This document shows, one piece after another, positions 4,357-13,694 of a stretch of 31,499 bases of DNA. Position 1 is the stretch's first letter, and every line of letters begins with the position of its first letter. Origin of the DNA: a virus. Location: positions 1-31,499 of the IMG/VR virus record IMGVR_UViG_3300049477_000226; one strand, 5' to 3'. A program made the translations under genes and the position numbers. Under the pieces are notes generated by a model, which was not told the DNA's origin, made no database searches, and saw nothing but the letters and a program-made list of their open reading frames with translations.

Positions 4357-7266
4357 TTATCCAATCTCCAAGTCGGCACCAGCGCCGATCTCCAATGTGA
4401 GGCCTGCGCCGACTTCGATGTAGCGCGCAATGTACGCCGCATATCCGGCCGTGACCGTGAAGTTTGCGGCGAGGACGTGCTGATTCAGCGCCAGCGCCGA
4501 ACTACCGCCAGCCGCAACCCAGCCGCCATCCTTGCGCCCATAGGTAGTGCCGTCGCTCGGCGCGTCCGTGAACGTCGCCACGGCGGGCATGTCGATTCGC
4601 ATCACGTCAACGTAAGTTTCAGCCGCGCCCAGGTAGATCGTGCAATTCGCGCCTGAGTTGAAGAATATTTCCAGGTAATCCGTGGTCCCGTTCATATCCA
4701 CGGTCGAATCAACCACGCTGCCCGAGCGACCGCCGCCAGCCTCGCCGCTCGCGCCACGGGCATACTCGCTGCCGTTTTTGTGGATGATGATCACGGGGTT
4801 GTCGGTAGCCAGAACTGCGTTCGACCGCGACCGCGCGGAAATCTGGTACTTGCCAGCTTCCAACGGCGTGTAGCGGTAATTCGTGGTCGAGTCAAACCAG
4901 CTTTCCGTGTCGAACGTTTCCGCGTTGAACTGGATTTTAGCGGGGCTGCCCGTGGTGTAGGCCTGGTCTGCGCCTGACAGGTAGGCACGCGCAGCGCCGA
5001 TTACTCCGCCGCCTGCGCCGCCACCGCCCGCCGTGTCAAACATGCACCAGCGCGATAGTGTGGTGTCATAGTAGATCGTCGCGCCCGAATGGTCCTCTAG
5101 CGTGTAATCGCCAGATTCCGGGCAATAAAACCGATTCGCTGCCGTGCTGGTCGCGTCATGGCTGATCGTGACTGCCGCGCCGCTGTGGTTCACAAGCCAT
5201 ATCACACGCTTGCGGGCGGGCACAGGCGCATCAATGCCCGTCAACGTGGTTCCGCTGGTGATCCTGACGACGGTCGCAAGCGGGGCGCTGACGTTGTTGC
5301 CGGCCGCGACGTTCGTTGAATTGTTCAGCGTGATTTCGTTTTCCGGCGTCAGATGATGATAGATGCGCAGGGCCGCACCGCTGGCGTTTAGCGTTTGCTC
5401 CGCGCCCGTTGAATCGGTTGGCACGATTTCATAGTCAGGGTCAGTTGTCAGACCCGCGCCCGCATAGGTCAGCTTGTGCAGCGCGCCGCTGGCTGGCTTA
5501 TTCGTCGTCGGGTACAGGTGGCCAAGGCCAAACACCGTCTCAACGATCTTCGCGGTGCTCACGGTTTTGTAATTCAGCAGCACGAAGCTGGCCGAGGGAG
5601 TGTAAGCCGCCGGCAATCGCTCGCCATGCCGCGACTTGTAGGCCATGTGCGCTTCGAGCGCCCCAGGCATGATGACCTCAGACGTTTTGCCGTAGCCGCG
5701 CTCACCATACCAGCGACCATCGGGCCCAGCGCGCATCGATGGGGCAACGTCAAATTGGGTAGGCCAGCGCAGCGCGCCCGTCGTCAGCACAGGCGCCGTG
5801 CCCAAATATTGCGGCAGCATGACGTGGTGCGGCCCGCGCGGGGTCGTCAGGAAATCATATTCGTCAAAGCCGAATGCGCCGCGCCAGCTCTCGGTAGTGC
5901 CATCAGGGAATCCCGTGCCGGTCGGTGGGTCAATCGCGTTGGGTCGAACCGCGCCACGCCAGCCTGGAAACTCTTCCTCGTGCGGGCCTGTCAATGTCGG
6001 GTGTACGCCCGTGATCGGCAGCGTCAACGCAGCGCGCGTAGCCGCCTCGCGGCCCCTCGCAATAGCGAAGTTTGAACTTGCCCCGCCATCGCCGCTCCCG
6101 CCACCACCCGAACCGCCCCCGCCAGTTTCAGGACCCTTGCCATAACCAATGGGCAAAGGGCTCGGATGCGGCAACGCGGGGTAGTTTTGCTTGTCGGCCG
6201 TGGTCAGCCATTTCTTAGTGCCAGGGACTTTTATGCCGCACCCGTTGAAGTGAAACGCTTTGAAATCTTCGCGGAGTTCAACGGGGCGGAAGTAGGTGCC
6301 CATCGTGCCGGGGTGGTACGGGTTTGGGTTGAAGTCCAACGGGCTAAACAGCGTTCCCGTCAAAGCAGTTTCAAACCAGACGCCCGCAAGATTCTTCCCG
6401 CTCGGCAGGCCAAACAGCGCGCGGCTAAGGTCAATGCCCGCTGAGTAGACTGGCTTGCCGCCCACTGTTGACGCCAGCCTGTGATTCGCGGCCACTGTAT
6501 CGACGGCGGGGCAGAGCGGCCCGTTGACCTCATCGGACGCGCATGCTTCTGAGTTTTCAAAATGCAGAGGCCCATAGGACGGCGTGCCGTCGCCATTGCG
6601 CGTGAAATTTAGGATCGGCGCGTAGTGTGTCGCAGGCCCAGTGACCGGCCCGGACTGGTATTGAGGCAACACCGTGCCGCCTGGAATGCCTGGGGGCAAT
6701 GCGCTGCAAAACGCTCGCGGGAACGGTGTCAGATAAAGCGCATAATGCAGTTTTCCATGAACGTTGCCGTCGAGCTCGCCCTTGGCATTGACGTCGAAGA
6801 CCTCCGCGCTTTGGACGGGCGGGGTCAGGCCGCGATGATGCGCAACAAGCGGGCTGGACAGGAGCACCACGGGTTCGCCGTTCGCATGGCCAGTGGTGTT
6901 GATCAACACGCCCTTGCCACTGCCAAGCACCTTGGCCTTGACGGTCAGAAAGTCCTTGTCCTCGTCGACAGCGGTTTCAAGCGGGCGCCATCCAGTAGGC
7001 GTGGCAACAACAGGGACGGCAAATGTCCAACTGCCGGCTGAACCGCGCGGCGCCATCCGCGCGGGGTCAGACATCAGAATCAGCCCGTTGGCGGGGTCTG
7101 AAGGCGTCGATATTTCAAAGTTGGCGCGGCCCGTGTTAGCTGGTCCAAACACGATCGCTGCGCCGCCCATGGCCTCGCCGCGCCGCTTCTTGTCCAGCGA
7201 CTTGTCGGCTACCAGCCCGAAAAACCCGGACTTGGCAGGCGTCATCAGATCAAATGGCGTGCTCAT
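4357..7266 (-). CDS. Large tail fibre / tail-tip protein with Gly-Ser linker and C1q-like domain
   Basis: This 969-residue protein is the longest in the window. Residues 1-378 form a mixed domain of unknown type. At about 380-397 a Gly-Ser linker (GGGGSGGGGSGDGG) separates it from a second unknown domain at about 400-740. At about 753-890 lies a beta-rich domain whose order (YTPLEAGKYQI, NPVIIIHKNGSEYARG, DYLEIFFNSG, TIYLGAAETYVDVMRI) resembles the C1q/TNF-like jelly-roll found at fibre ends. A phage-fibre motif follows (TFTDAPSDGTTYGRKDGGWV), then a short tail with repeated EIGAGADLEIG. It overlaps the previous gene by four bases. It is probably the main fibre joining tail tip to receptor binding. 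The C1q-like call is by eye. Confidence 0.65.
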   Translation of the reverse strand: MSTPFDLMTPAKSGFFGLVADKSLDKKRRGEAMGGAAIVFGPANTGRANFEISTPSDPANGLILMSDPARMAPRGSAGSWTFAVPVVATPTGWRPLETAVDEDKDFLTVKAKVLGSGKGVLINTTGHANGEPVVLLSSPLVAHHRGLTPPVQSAEVFDVNAKGELDGNVHGKLHYALYLTPFPRAFCSALPPGIPGGTVLPQYQSGPVTGPATHYAPILNFTRNGDGTPSYGPLHFENSEACASDEVNGPLCPAVDTVAANHRLASTVGGKPVYSAGIDLSRALFGLPSGKNLAGVWFETALTGTLFSPLDFNPNPYHPGTMGTYFRPVELREDFKAFHFNGCGIKVPGTKKWLTTADKQNYPALPHPSPLPIGYGKGPETGGGGSGGGGSGDGGASSNFAIARGREAATRAALTLPITGVHPTLTGPHEEEFPGWRGAVRPNAIDPPTGTGFPDGTTESWRGAFGFDEYDFLTTPRGPHHVMLPQYLGTAPVLTTGALRWPTQFDVAPSMRAGPDGRWYGERGYGKTSEVIMPGALEAHMAYKSRHGERLPAAYTPSASFVLLNYKTVSTAKIVETVFGLGHLYPTTNKPASGALHKLTYAGAGLTTDPDYEIVPTDSTGAEQTLNASGAALRIYHHLTPENEITLNNSTNVAAGNNVSAPLATVVRITSGTTLTGIDAPVPARKRVIWLVNHSGAAVTISHDATSTAANRFYCPESGDYTLEDHSGATIYYDTTLSRWCMFDTAGGGGAGGGVIGAARAYLSGADQAYTTGSPAKIQFNAETFDTESWFDSTTNYRYTPLEAGKYQISARSRSNAVLATDNPVIIIHKNGSEYARGASGEAGGGRSGSVVDSTVDMNGTTDYLEIFFNSGANCTIYLGAAETYVDVMRIDMPAVATFTDAPSDGTTYGRKDGGWVAAGGSSALALNQHVLAANFTVTAGYAAYIARYIEVGAGLTLEIGAGADLEIG

Positions 7267-9236
7267 TGCAGCGCCTCCGCTTTGCGCGCAGGGGTGCGCG
7301 TGTAGACAGGCGCTGGGTAAAGTCGCGCACCGGGTAGCACGGTGATGTGCGTGTCGATGGAGAACGCCGCGCGCTGGCCCACGAGAATCGCCACTTCGTG
7401 GATGTCGCCGGCGACGTGGAAGCCGCCCACGGCAAGCACGTCGAGGCCGCCATGCCGCATGATGCCTGCACGGCCCTGCGTCAAGGCATCGCGCGTTTCG
7501 CGCTGCATCCTGATAGCCTCGTCCGCCAGCGCCGGGCTATTCAGCAACGCGCCAGGAAACGTCCCATCGTAGCCGAAGTTCGCGGTCATAGATTCGCAGC
7601 GCAGGGTCAAACTATCCACCTCGCCATTGCCGAACAGAAGCTTCTCGACCTTGTGGGTGCGTTGGTATTGCCGCGCCTGCGAACCAGGAAGCCCGAGAAA
7701 GAGCGCGTGCCAGTAGACTACCAGCGTGAAGTTGTTGCGGAACTTCACCGAAGAATCGATGGCGAGCTTGGCCTTTCCCCTGATTACGTTCTTGATGTCC
7801 CCGTAGTGTTTGCCCTTGCCGTCCAGCAGGCCAGGGTAGTAGGCCCGTTTATTAAAACGGGGCGCACCTTCGACGAGCTGAAACACTAGATCGCCCCTGT
7901 CGATCCATCGCGCAGAGAAGGGCGCAGGGCGGGCTTGCGAGTAGGCTACGTTCTCGCTGAACACTGCGTTCAACGGATGGTCACCAGCACGGCGCTGAGG
8001 GTAGCGCAGATCAACAACGTAATCGCAAAACACGGCACCATCAGGCCGGTTCGTTCCGTCCTCCTGGAGCCGCCCTATCTCGGGGTGCGCGTACCGTGAG
8101 CGCACGTCGTCAATCGCGGTGGTGCTGACACGCACGCGGAACGTGCGCCGCCAGTGCTCTCTAAGCAGCGCCTCGGCAATGCGCAGCTTGCCCAGCTGCT
8201 TTGGCGTTATCGTGGCGCTTTCCGTGTTGTAGAGGGTCGGCGCCATGAAGTGATTCTTCAGCACCAGTAGACTGACCACGCCTGCGAACGTCAGGCGCAG
8301 GTTGAGAAGCGGAATCAGATCGTAGGCTGCATAGCCGCCCACGTCGCCGATCGGCACAAACCCATCAATGGAATCAGGGTCGTCGGCGTCCCAACGCGGG
8401 GCGACGTTATCAAGCTGCGGGGTCAATGGATCGCCAGGACTCGCCGTAGCCGTGCCGGACACTTCCGTGAATGTCCAGCGCCTTTCCACGCGCTTCTCGA
8501 ACTCCACAATCAGCTTCTTGGGCTTCTGCCAGTGAACGTCAGCCTCGCGCACTTGTCCGCCGATGTGGACGTAACCCTTGAGGTCTTTGCTTTGCTCGCG
8601 CACGCGGTCGGTGATCATGAGCTTGCCGTCGAGCGTTGGCACCATGTCGCAGCGAATCGGCTCAAGCATCAGCGGGCCGAACTCGGGCAGACTGGCCCCG
8701 AAGAAGCCGCCGGCTTCGGAGTTGCCCAGGTTGTCGGGCAGTGTGACGCTGCGCAGATGCTGGGGCAGCTTGGGGTCGATGGTCACCTGAAAGCCGAGCT
8801 GTTGCAGCGCATCCTCGGCGGCTTCAAGGCACGTCCATGCGCGCGAGGCTGCATAGAGCGAGTCTTTCCGGTACTTGCTGCCATAGCTGATGATGTTGTA
8901 TTGCGCCGTGAGCTTGTTGTGGCGCTTGTGCCAGCGCTGGTCGGCAAACGTGTACTCGACCCAGCCCCATTCCAGCGCGCGGCGCGCGAGGATGTACCAC
9001 TCTTTGCACTCGATGCTGGTGGCCTGCGTGACGTTCTGAGCGGCGCATTCAAACTTGAGCGTGACGGCGTTTTGCTTTTGTTGTAGTTCGCTATCGCAGC
9101 GCCAGCCCTCTCGCACCTTGAGCGTGAACGTGTGGTAGCCATAGCCGCGGGCGAGGCGCACGTCGATCACCTGTCCGGGCACAAACTCTCCGGGGGTGCC
9201 GTCAATCCAGAAGCGGCTGGGCGTGAGCGTTGCCAT
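7263..9236 (-). CDS. Tail-tip / baseplate protein
   Basis: This 657-residue protein starts inside the stop of the preceding gene (TAATG). I do not recognise a defined family. It has no signal peptide, membrane segment or clear enzyme motif. The N-terminal 150 residues are rich in aromatic and basic residues (GYGYHTFTLKVREGW, LEWGWVEYTFADQRW), and a region near residues 240-265 is highly charged (KKLIVEFEKRVERRW). Length, position after the tape-measure candidate and before the fibres, and translational coupling to both neighbours support a baseplate hub or tail-associated structural protein. It could anchor the 969-residue fibre encoded immediately downstream. Confidence 0.55.
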   Translation of the reverse strand: MATLTPSRFWIDGTPGEFVPGQVIDVRLARGYGYHTFTLKVREGWRCDSELQQKQNAVTLKFECAAQNVTQATSIECKEWYILARRALEWGWVEYTFADQRWHKRHNKLTAQYNIISYGSKYRKDSLYAASRAWTCLEAAEDALQQLGFQVTIDPKLPQHLRSVTLPDNLGNSEAGGFFGASLPEFGPLMLEPIRCDMVPTLDGKLMITDRVREQSKDLKGYVHIGGQVREADVHWQKPKKLIVEFEKRVERRWTFTEVSGTATASPGDPLTPQLDNVAPRWDADDPDSIDGFVPIGDVGGYAAYDLIPLLNLRLTFAGVVSLLVLKNHFMAPTLYNTESATITPKQLGKLRIAEALLREHWRRTFRVRVSTTAIDDVRSRYAHPEIGRLQEDGTNRPDGAVFCDYVVDLRYPQRRAGDHPLNAVFSENVAYSQARPAPFSARWIDRGDLVFQLVEGAPRFNKRAYYPGLLDGKGKHYGDIKNVIRGKAKLAIDSSVKFRNNFTLVVYWHALFLGLPGSQARQYQRTHKVEKLLFGNGEVDSLTLRCESMTANFGYDGTFPGALLNSPALADEAIRMQRETRDALTQGRAGIMRHGGLDVLAVGGFHVAGDIHEVAILVGQRAAFSIDTHITVLPGARLYPAPVYTRTPARKAEALQ

Positions 9237-10819
9237 TACGGGCCGACGACCTCCACGCCCGCACCGCCGGCGTAATTGCGGCGCTCAAAGCCCGCAGTGT
9301 AAGTCTGCGAATAGACGCCAGCCGCGAAGAGTGTGTCCACGCGCTCGGCGCTTGCCATCTTCTTGACGCGCTTCCAGGTGCCGCCGCCGGTGCTGGGCGG
9401 CGTGACATAGCTTGCGAGATCCACCTTGCCGACGCCGATACGCGAGACGCCGATCACGCAGGTTTTTGGCGTGAAGCCGGGCGGACGCTGATCGTAGTCA
9501 AAGCCCTCCACCTCGCGGATGCCAATCGAGTCGTCGGATTCGTCGACGCTTTCTGTGATGTTGCCCGCGAGCACGGTCAGGTTGCGGGCCTGGTACTTGA
9601 CTTCAAAGGCGATCACGCCCGCGCCGTCGTCGCTTTCGTGCTTCAGGTCGAGCATGCGCAGGGCGGTGAGGCCGGTTTTGGCTTTGACGAGCGTGAGTAT
9701 GTCGCCTTGCGCGCTGGCGGTCCACACGGCGAAAAGCGTGCGGCCCTCGCTCGCGAGCACCGTTTTGGAGCAGCTGAGCGAGCCCTTTGCCGTGAGCCAC
9801 AGCGGCTTGTTGCCGAACCTGGGGTTCCACTTCTCGGGCTCACTCTGCGCGATGCTGAGGTTGGCGACCTGCGCGCTTGCGGTGTTGGCCATGTCCTGCA
9901 TTGGGCCGCTTTGCAACAGCACCGTGTACTGGTTGCCGTTTTCGTCGCTGGTTTCGGGAATCTCGGTTATCAACGAAAGGCCCGTGGTGGCATTGCGCGT
10001 GCCGTCGTTGTCAGTACCGAGATAGTCCGTGAGCAGCGTGGCCTTGGCCGACGTGTAGTTGGTTTCGCCGCTCGTGAGTGTACCGATGTAGCACGTGCCC
10101 GTGGCCGTGGCGCTGTAGGTTGAATCCGTCGTGATCGTTTTCGCGCCCACGTTGATGGCGGTGATCAGGTGCACGCCGAGGTAAGCCGTGCCCGCGGTGA
10201 CCTTCAGGCGCTGGCCCACGGCGTAGGCCACGGGGGCCGTGGTGACGTGGAACACGGCCTTGCCGCCGGAGTCGGCCACGCTGTCGATTGTGTAAGGACC
10301 GTTGGCGTCGTCGTCAAAAGTGTCCACGAACGTGGCCAGCAGCGAGCGCGTTTCGAAGCGCGCGGCGTTGATCGTGCGCGTGTATTTCAAAGAGCCCAGC
10401 AAGCCCTGGAAGTAGGCCGGGTTGGAGCCTGCAGCACCCGTTGAGAGTGCCGGAGTCATGCCCGCGACGACGTAAAGTCTGAGCACTTGCCGATTCGCCG
10501 TTTGCTCGTAGCCGCTGGCCACGCCCACGGTGCAATGCACTTCGGTGTGCTTGCCGTCGTTGGGGGAAACGTCGGCCCAGCTTGAGCCGACCGTATCGTC
10601 GAGCGAGAACACCACGCGGCAGTTGCGCTTGGTGAAGGCCTCGTAAGTCGTGAGCAATCTCTGCTGGAGCGTGTCAGCGTCAGCGGCTTCGACGATAAAG
10701 TCGCACACCAGCACGCGCTGGCCTTCGCCGCTTGGGTCATCGCCGAAGCTGCCGGTGATCGCGCGCCAGGTCGTGTTATCTAGCTGCGTGCCATCGACGG
10801 TGATCTGCATTTTAGCCAT
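9236..10819 (-). CDS. Distal tail / tail-tip structural protein
   Basis: This is a 527-residue protein that follows the tape-measure candidate after two bases and is coupled to the next gene by TAATG. The opening AKMQITVDGTQLDNTTWRAI and an early VLVCDFIVEAADADTLQQRL region suggest a compact beta domain. The middle (about residues 165-260) looks like an inserted Thr/Gly-rich beta domain. The C-terminal third is again beta-rich and charged. No catalytic or membrane motif is visible. In siphovirus gene order this is the place of the distal tail protein that starts the tip. At 527 residues it is larger than minimal Dit proteins, which fits an inserted domain. Function is inferred from order and size. 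Confidence 0.5.
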   Translation of the reverse strand: MAKMQITVDGTQLDNTTWRAITGSFGDDPSGEGQRVLVCDFIVEAADADTLQQRLLTTYEAFTKRNCRVVFSLDDTVGSSWADVSPNDGKHTEVHCTVGVASGYEQTANRQVLRLYVVAGMTPALSTGAAGSNPAYFQGLLGSLKYTRTINAARFETRSLLATFVDTFDDDANGPYTIDSVADSGGKAVFHVTTAPVAYAVGQRLKVTAGTAYLGVHLITAINVGAKTITTDSTYSATATGTCYIGTLTSGETNYTSAKATLLTDYLGTDNDGTRNATTGLSLITEIPETSDENGNQYTVLLQSGPMQDMANTASAQVANLSIAQSEPEKWNPRFGNKPLWLTAKGSLSCSKTVLASEGRTLFAVWTASAQGDILTLVKAKTGLTALRMLDLKHESDDGAGVIAFEVKYQARNLTVLAGNITESVDESDDSIGIREVEGFDYDQRPPGFTPKTCVIGVSRIGVGKVDLASYVTPPSTGGGTWKRVKKMASAERVDTLFAAGVYSQTYTAGFERRNYAGGAGVEVVGP

Positions 10820-10821
10820 GG

Positions 10822-12000
10822 TTATTCCCCCGCATCCTGCACGCCATTGACGCGACGCACGTGGCCTTCCGTGGCGGCCCTGTCGAATTCCGGCTTGAGT
10901 TCCTCGATCACCATCTTCTTGAACTCGTCGCGCGTGCCGGGGAAGCCGAGGCCGTGAAGCTGCTCGCTGACTTTGCGCGCGTGTTCTTCGAGCGTGCTCT
11001 GGGCCGTTTCGAGGGCTGCGTCAAGTGCGCGCGTGTTCTGATCCCACGCAGATTGTCGGCGCTGCTGGCTGGTGGGCTCGCCTTTGAGCCTGGCAATGGC
11101 GTTGCTGACGATTTCATGTGCGCCTGCCGCCGTTTGCTGGGCCTTGCTTTCATCCCATGCGTAGCCAAGTGCGGACGTGATCTTGTTGACGACCCAGCCC
11201 ACAGACGACGGGACCACGTTTGAATTTCCGCTGAGGATGCGCAGGATTTCAAGGTCGGCGCCAATGCCGATATCGGCGCCCGCCAGCCCCAATCCCTGCG
11301 CCTTTTTCACCAGGCCGGAAACGCCTTGCCCGACTTTTTCAAACATCACGGCGCGGGGGTCGCGCCCCGCCTTGGCGGCTTCGGCCACGATGCCGCTTTC
11401 GAAGTCCCAGAGTGCGCTGGCGGCTTTGACAGCGCCCACGGCTGCCAGCGTTGCGCCGGCCACGGGGCCGAGCAGCTTGCTAAACGTGGCGCCAAGCCCG
11501 ATGCCCTGGGCGTTGAGCTGCAACGGGCCTAGATCGACGCCGCCGCGCTGGATCTGGAATTCGGTCAGCTTGCGTGCGATGCGGCCTGTCACTTTGGACT
11601 CGGCTAAATCGGCTGCGGCATCGACTGCGCCCGCATGCTTGAGCGTGCGCGGGCGAGTGGGGCCCGTCGCTGCGCGTTGCGCGGCCGCCTGGATGGCGCT
11701 TTGGGCTGCGCCGTTTGATATCGCGCTCTTGCCGCCAAGGCCCGCTGCGTGTGTGGCTTCGGCGCTGGGTTTGAACGCGATATTGCTACGCAGTTCTTCG
11801 GCTTTGCCGCCGCCGACTCTGGCTCCGGGCATGGCGGGCAGGCGCGGACTTGTCGCACCACGGCCGCCGGGCGGGGGCAGCCCTGCCAGCGCGCCGCGCG
11901 CTTCAGCGGCCTTGAAGATCACGCGCTCAAGGTCGGCCAGCACCTTGGCGAAGTTGGCGCCGAGCGGGATGTTTGCGCCGGATGTGGGTGCGCCCGCCAT
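10822..12000 (-). CDS. Short tail tape-measure protein (candidate)
   Basis: This 392-residue protein is Ala/Gly-rich and helical. A hydrophobic stretch (LLGPVAGATLAAVGAVKAASALW, about residues 180-202) lies in the middle, and long charged helices rich in Gln, Glu, Lys and Arg fill the C-terminal third. This composition and the membrane-like stretch are typical of tape-measure proteins, which set tail length and may help DNA cross the membrane. If about 1.5 angstrom per residue applies, the tail would be only about 60 nm, at the short end. No paired chaperone frame precedes it. It starts in a TAATG overlap with the gene upstream. An internal scaffold or ejection protein is the main alternative. 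Confidence 0.5.
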   Translation of the reverse strand: MAGAPTSGANIPLGANFAKVLADLERVIFKAAEARGALAGLPPPGGRGATSPRLPAMPGARVGGGKAEELRSNIAFKPSAEATHAAGLGGKSAISNGAAQSAIQAAAQRAATGPTRPRTLKHAGAVDAAADLAESKVTGRIARKLTEFQIQRGGVDLGPLQLNAQGIGLGATFSKLLGPVAGATLAAVGAVKAASALWDFESGIVAEAAKAGRDPRAVMFEKVGQGVSGLVKKAQGLGLAGADIGIGADLEILRILSGNSNVVPSSVGWVVNKITSALGYAWDESKAQQTAAGAHEIVSNAIARLKGEPTSQQRRQSAWDQNTRALDAALETAQSTLEEHARKVSEQLHGLGFPGTRDEFKKMVIEELKPEFDRAATEGHVRRVNGVQDAGE

Positions 12001-12482
12001 TACGTTCTCGTGTATGAGTAGCGGAAGTTGAAGGTTTTCCAGACGAGCATCACGCCTGTGCTTGGGTCCACAAAGCCGCCCGTGGCGCTGGCAAACTCAC
12101 CCGGCATGGGTGTCACAGCTATGGCGTTTGTCGTGTCGCGTATCAGGCCCGCGTTGGTGCCGTCGCCGTTGAGCACCACTTCGCAGAGCTCGATCAGGTC
12201 GGTTTCGGCCTGCTCGCCGATGACGTCGCGCTCGACCTGCACGATCACGGTGACTTGGAACTGGCCCTCTTCGAGCTTGTTGTTGGCGACCTGGTAGCCG
12301 CCGCCGCCGTGGCTGACGAGTGCTGTGGGGAAACGAGGCTCATGCAACAGCCTGCGCACGTCAAGGCCGGGCGTTTTCCAGACGCGCGCGAACATGGATT
12401 CTGCGCCTGCGCCAAAGTCGAACGTGAGCGCGACCAGCTTGGCGATCTCGGCATCGAGAAATGTATTCAGGGGCGCGGTCAT
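12000..12482 (-). CDS. Tail terminator / tail-completion-like protein
   Basis: This is a 160-residue protein between the likely tube protein and the tape-measure candidate, overlapping the former by four bases and the latter by one. It begins with a short helix (LNTFLDAEIAKLVALTF). It then has an extended strand region with GYQVANNKLEEGQFQVTVIVQVERD and ends in an aromatic strand (MLVWKTFNFRYSYTRT). Length, alpha-beta pattern and position match the tail terminators that cap the tube or connect it to the head. I cannot tie it to a named family by motif, so the function rests on order and size. Confidence 0.45.
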   Translation of the reverse strand: MTAPLNTFLDAEIAKLVALTFDFGAGAESMFARVWKTPGLDVRRLLHEPRFPTALVSHGGGGYQVANNKLEEGQFQVTVIVQVERDVIGEQAETDLIELCEVVLNGDGTNAGLIRDTTNAIAVTPMPGEFASATGGFVDPSTGVMLVWKTFNFRYSYTRT

Positions 12483-13069
12483 GTCAGGCTCGGGAAAGCG
12501 TTAGAGACCGTGGGGTCGCCTTCGTAGACCGCCACGCCGTTGGTTTCATCGTAGAGCGCGAGAATCGTCAGCACCGTGGCCTCGAAGTGGCGGCCCTTGT
12601 CGTTGTACTGGCGCGGGCCTACGTCGATGCACCAGGCGTAAGGGATGAACAGGTGCGGCAGGGAGTTATCCACGGTGCCCGCCTGCACCACGGGGCGGAT
12701 CTGCAAGCGCGTGGTGTAGCTGTTGGCCTTGGCTCGGTAGCCCAGCTTCATCTGCGGGCCCTTGAGCAGCAGGCCTGAGCCCACGGAGTTCTGCCACTGC
12801 GGGCGGCTTGCGAGCTTGAGCACGTCGCTGGAACGCTGGCCGAGCACCACTTCGATGGCTACGTTCTCGCCCAGGAATACGGAATCAACCCAGTGCGTGC
12901 CCGAGGTCTGCTTGACGAGGTTTTCGGTGTCGCGATGAAAGCCCACGGCTGCATGGCTGAGCACGTGGCCCAGATCTGTGCCGCCCGTTGAATAATTGCT
13001 CGACCCGCTGATGGCGTGGTCGATGAGCTTGTAGCGGACTACGGTGGGCTTGTCGGTGGTCAGGGCCAT
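12479..13069 (-). CDS. Probable major tail tube protein
   Basis: This is a 196-residue protein, coupled upstream by TAATG and downstream by ATGA. The sequence is beta-rich (VVRYKLIDHAI, IEVVLGQRSSDVLKL, ATVLTILALYDETNGVAVYEGD) with many exposed Asn, Thr and Gly, as in tail tube subunits with their central beta barrel. Its place between a gpG-like virion-morphogenesis gene and the tail-completion gene fits, and the size is usual for tube proteins. There are no cysteines, membrane segments or catalytic motifs. No sheath-size neighbour is seen, which argues for a non-contractile tail. The assignment is by context, since tube proteins are poorly conserved. Confidence 0.45.
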   Translation of the reverse strand: MALTTDKPTVVRYKLIDHAISGSSNYSTGGTDLGHVLSHAAVGFHRDTENLVKQTSGTHWVDSVFLGENVAIEVVLGQRSSDVLKLASRPQWQNSVGSGLLLKGPQMKLGYRAKANSYTTRLQIRPVVQAGTVDNSLPHLFIPYAWCIDVGPRQYNDKGRHFEATVLTILALYDETNGVAVYEGDPTVSNAFPSLT

Positions 13070-13692
13070 TACGCACCCCCGAGCTGGCCGGCTGCGCCGC
13101 CTGGTCCGTTGAGCGCGAAATCAGCCCAGCGCACGATGCGCTCGCGAGCTTTGTCAGCGTCCGGCTGCGTGACCACGAGAAAGGGGCGGGCTGGGATGGT
13201 CATGACGCCCTTCCATTCTTCGAAGTGGCGCCACGAGCCTGCCTGTTTGCGGCCCTTCTTGAAACGCTCGACACCATCCTTGCCCGCGACCCACTTGCCG
13301 CGCGCGCGAACGTCATTCTGCGCGAAAGCCTTGCGTGTGACGTTGCCCGTGAATCCGAACTGGTGCACCTTGGCGTAGGGCACGTTGCTGCCAATCATGA
13401 CGACATAATCGGGGCCGGGTGTGGCCTGGCTGGCGTGCACGCTGTTGCGCAGGATGCCCTTGTCAACTAGCACTTTGCTGCGGCCCTTGCGGGCGCGGTT
13501 GCGCGCGTACTTGGGCGACCATGGGGCCCATTGTTCGCCGCCTCGGTCGCCGTGGCCACCGACGAGAAACGCACTTTTGAGCGTGCCGACTTGCGCGAGC
13601 GCGACCGCGTTCACGATCTGCTCGGGGTTGGCAAGGGCGTTCTCAAGCCCCTCACCCTGCTGGAATTTGCCGATGGTGAATTCAAAGGCCAC
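13069..13692 (-). CDS. Phage virion morphogenesis protein (Mu gpG / HK97 gp10-like)
   Basis: This is a 207-residue protein. It has the family order GGEQWAPWSPKYARNR near residue 50, KVLVDKGILRNSVHA near residue 73, VVMIGSNVPYAKVHQFGF near residue 96, and IPARPFLVV near residue 165. In the virion-morphogenesis family (PF05069, Mu gpG; related to HK97 gp10), these correspond to the W-x-PL motif, the L-x-x-SG-L-x-x-S region, the YA-x-x-HQFG turn and the PARPFLG end. The family joins the tail to the head. It lies between the connector-like gene and the likely tube gene. This is one of the surer calls in the tail module. Confidence 0.8.
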   Translation of the reverse strand: MAFEFTIGKFQQGEGLENALANPEQIVNAVALAQVGTLKSAFLVGGHGDRGGEQWAPWSPKYARNRARKGRSKVLVDKGILRNSVHASQATPGPDYVVMIGSNVPYAKVHQFGFTGNVTRKAFAQNDVRARGKWVAGKDGVERFKKGRKQAGSWRHFEEWKGVMTIPARPFLVVTQPDADKARERIVRWADFALNGPGGAAGQLGGA

Positions 13693-13694
13693 GG

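Noticed and set aside
2385-7266. Diversity-generating retroelement acting on the fibre genes
   Set aside because: No reverse transcriptase gene and no template/variable repeat pair were seen in the window.
12000-13069. Programmed frameshift for a G/GT-type tail chaperone
   Set aside because: The two genes are complete, separately started and coupled by ATGA and TAATG overlaps. No long frame extends either one past its stop.
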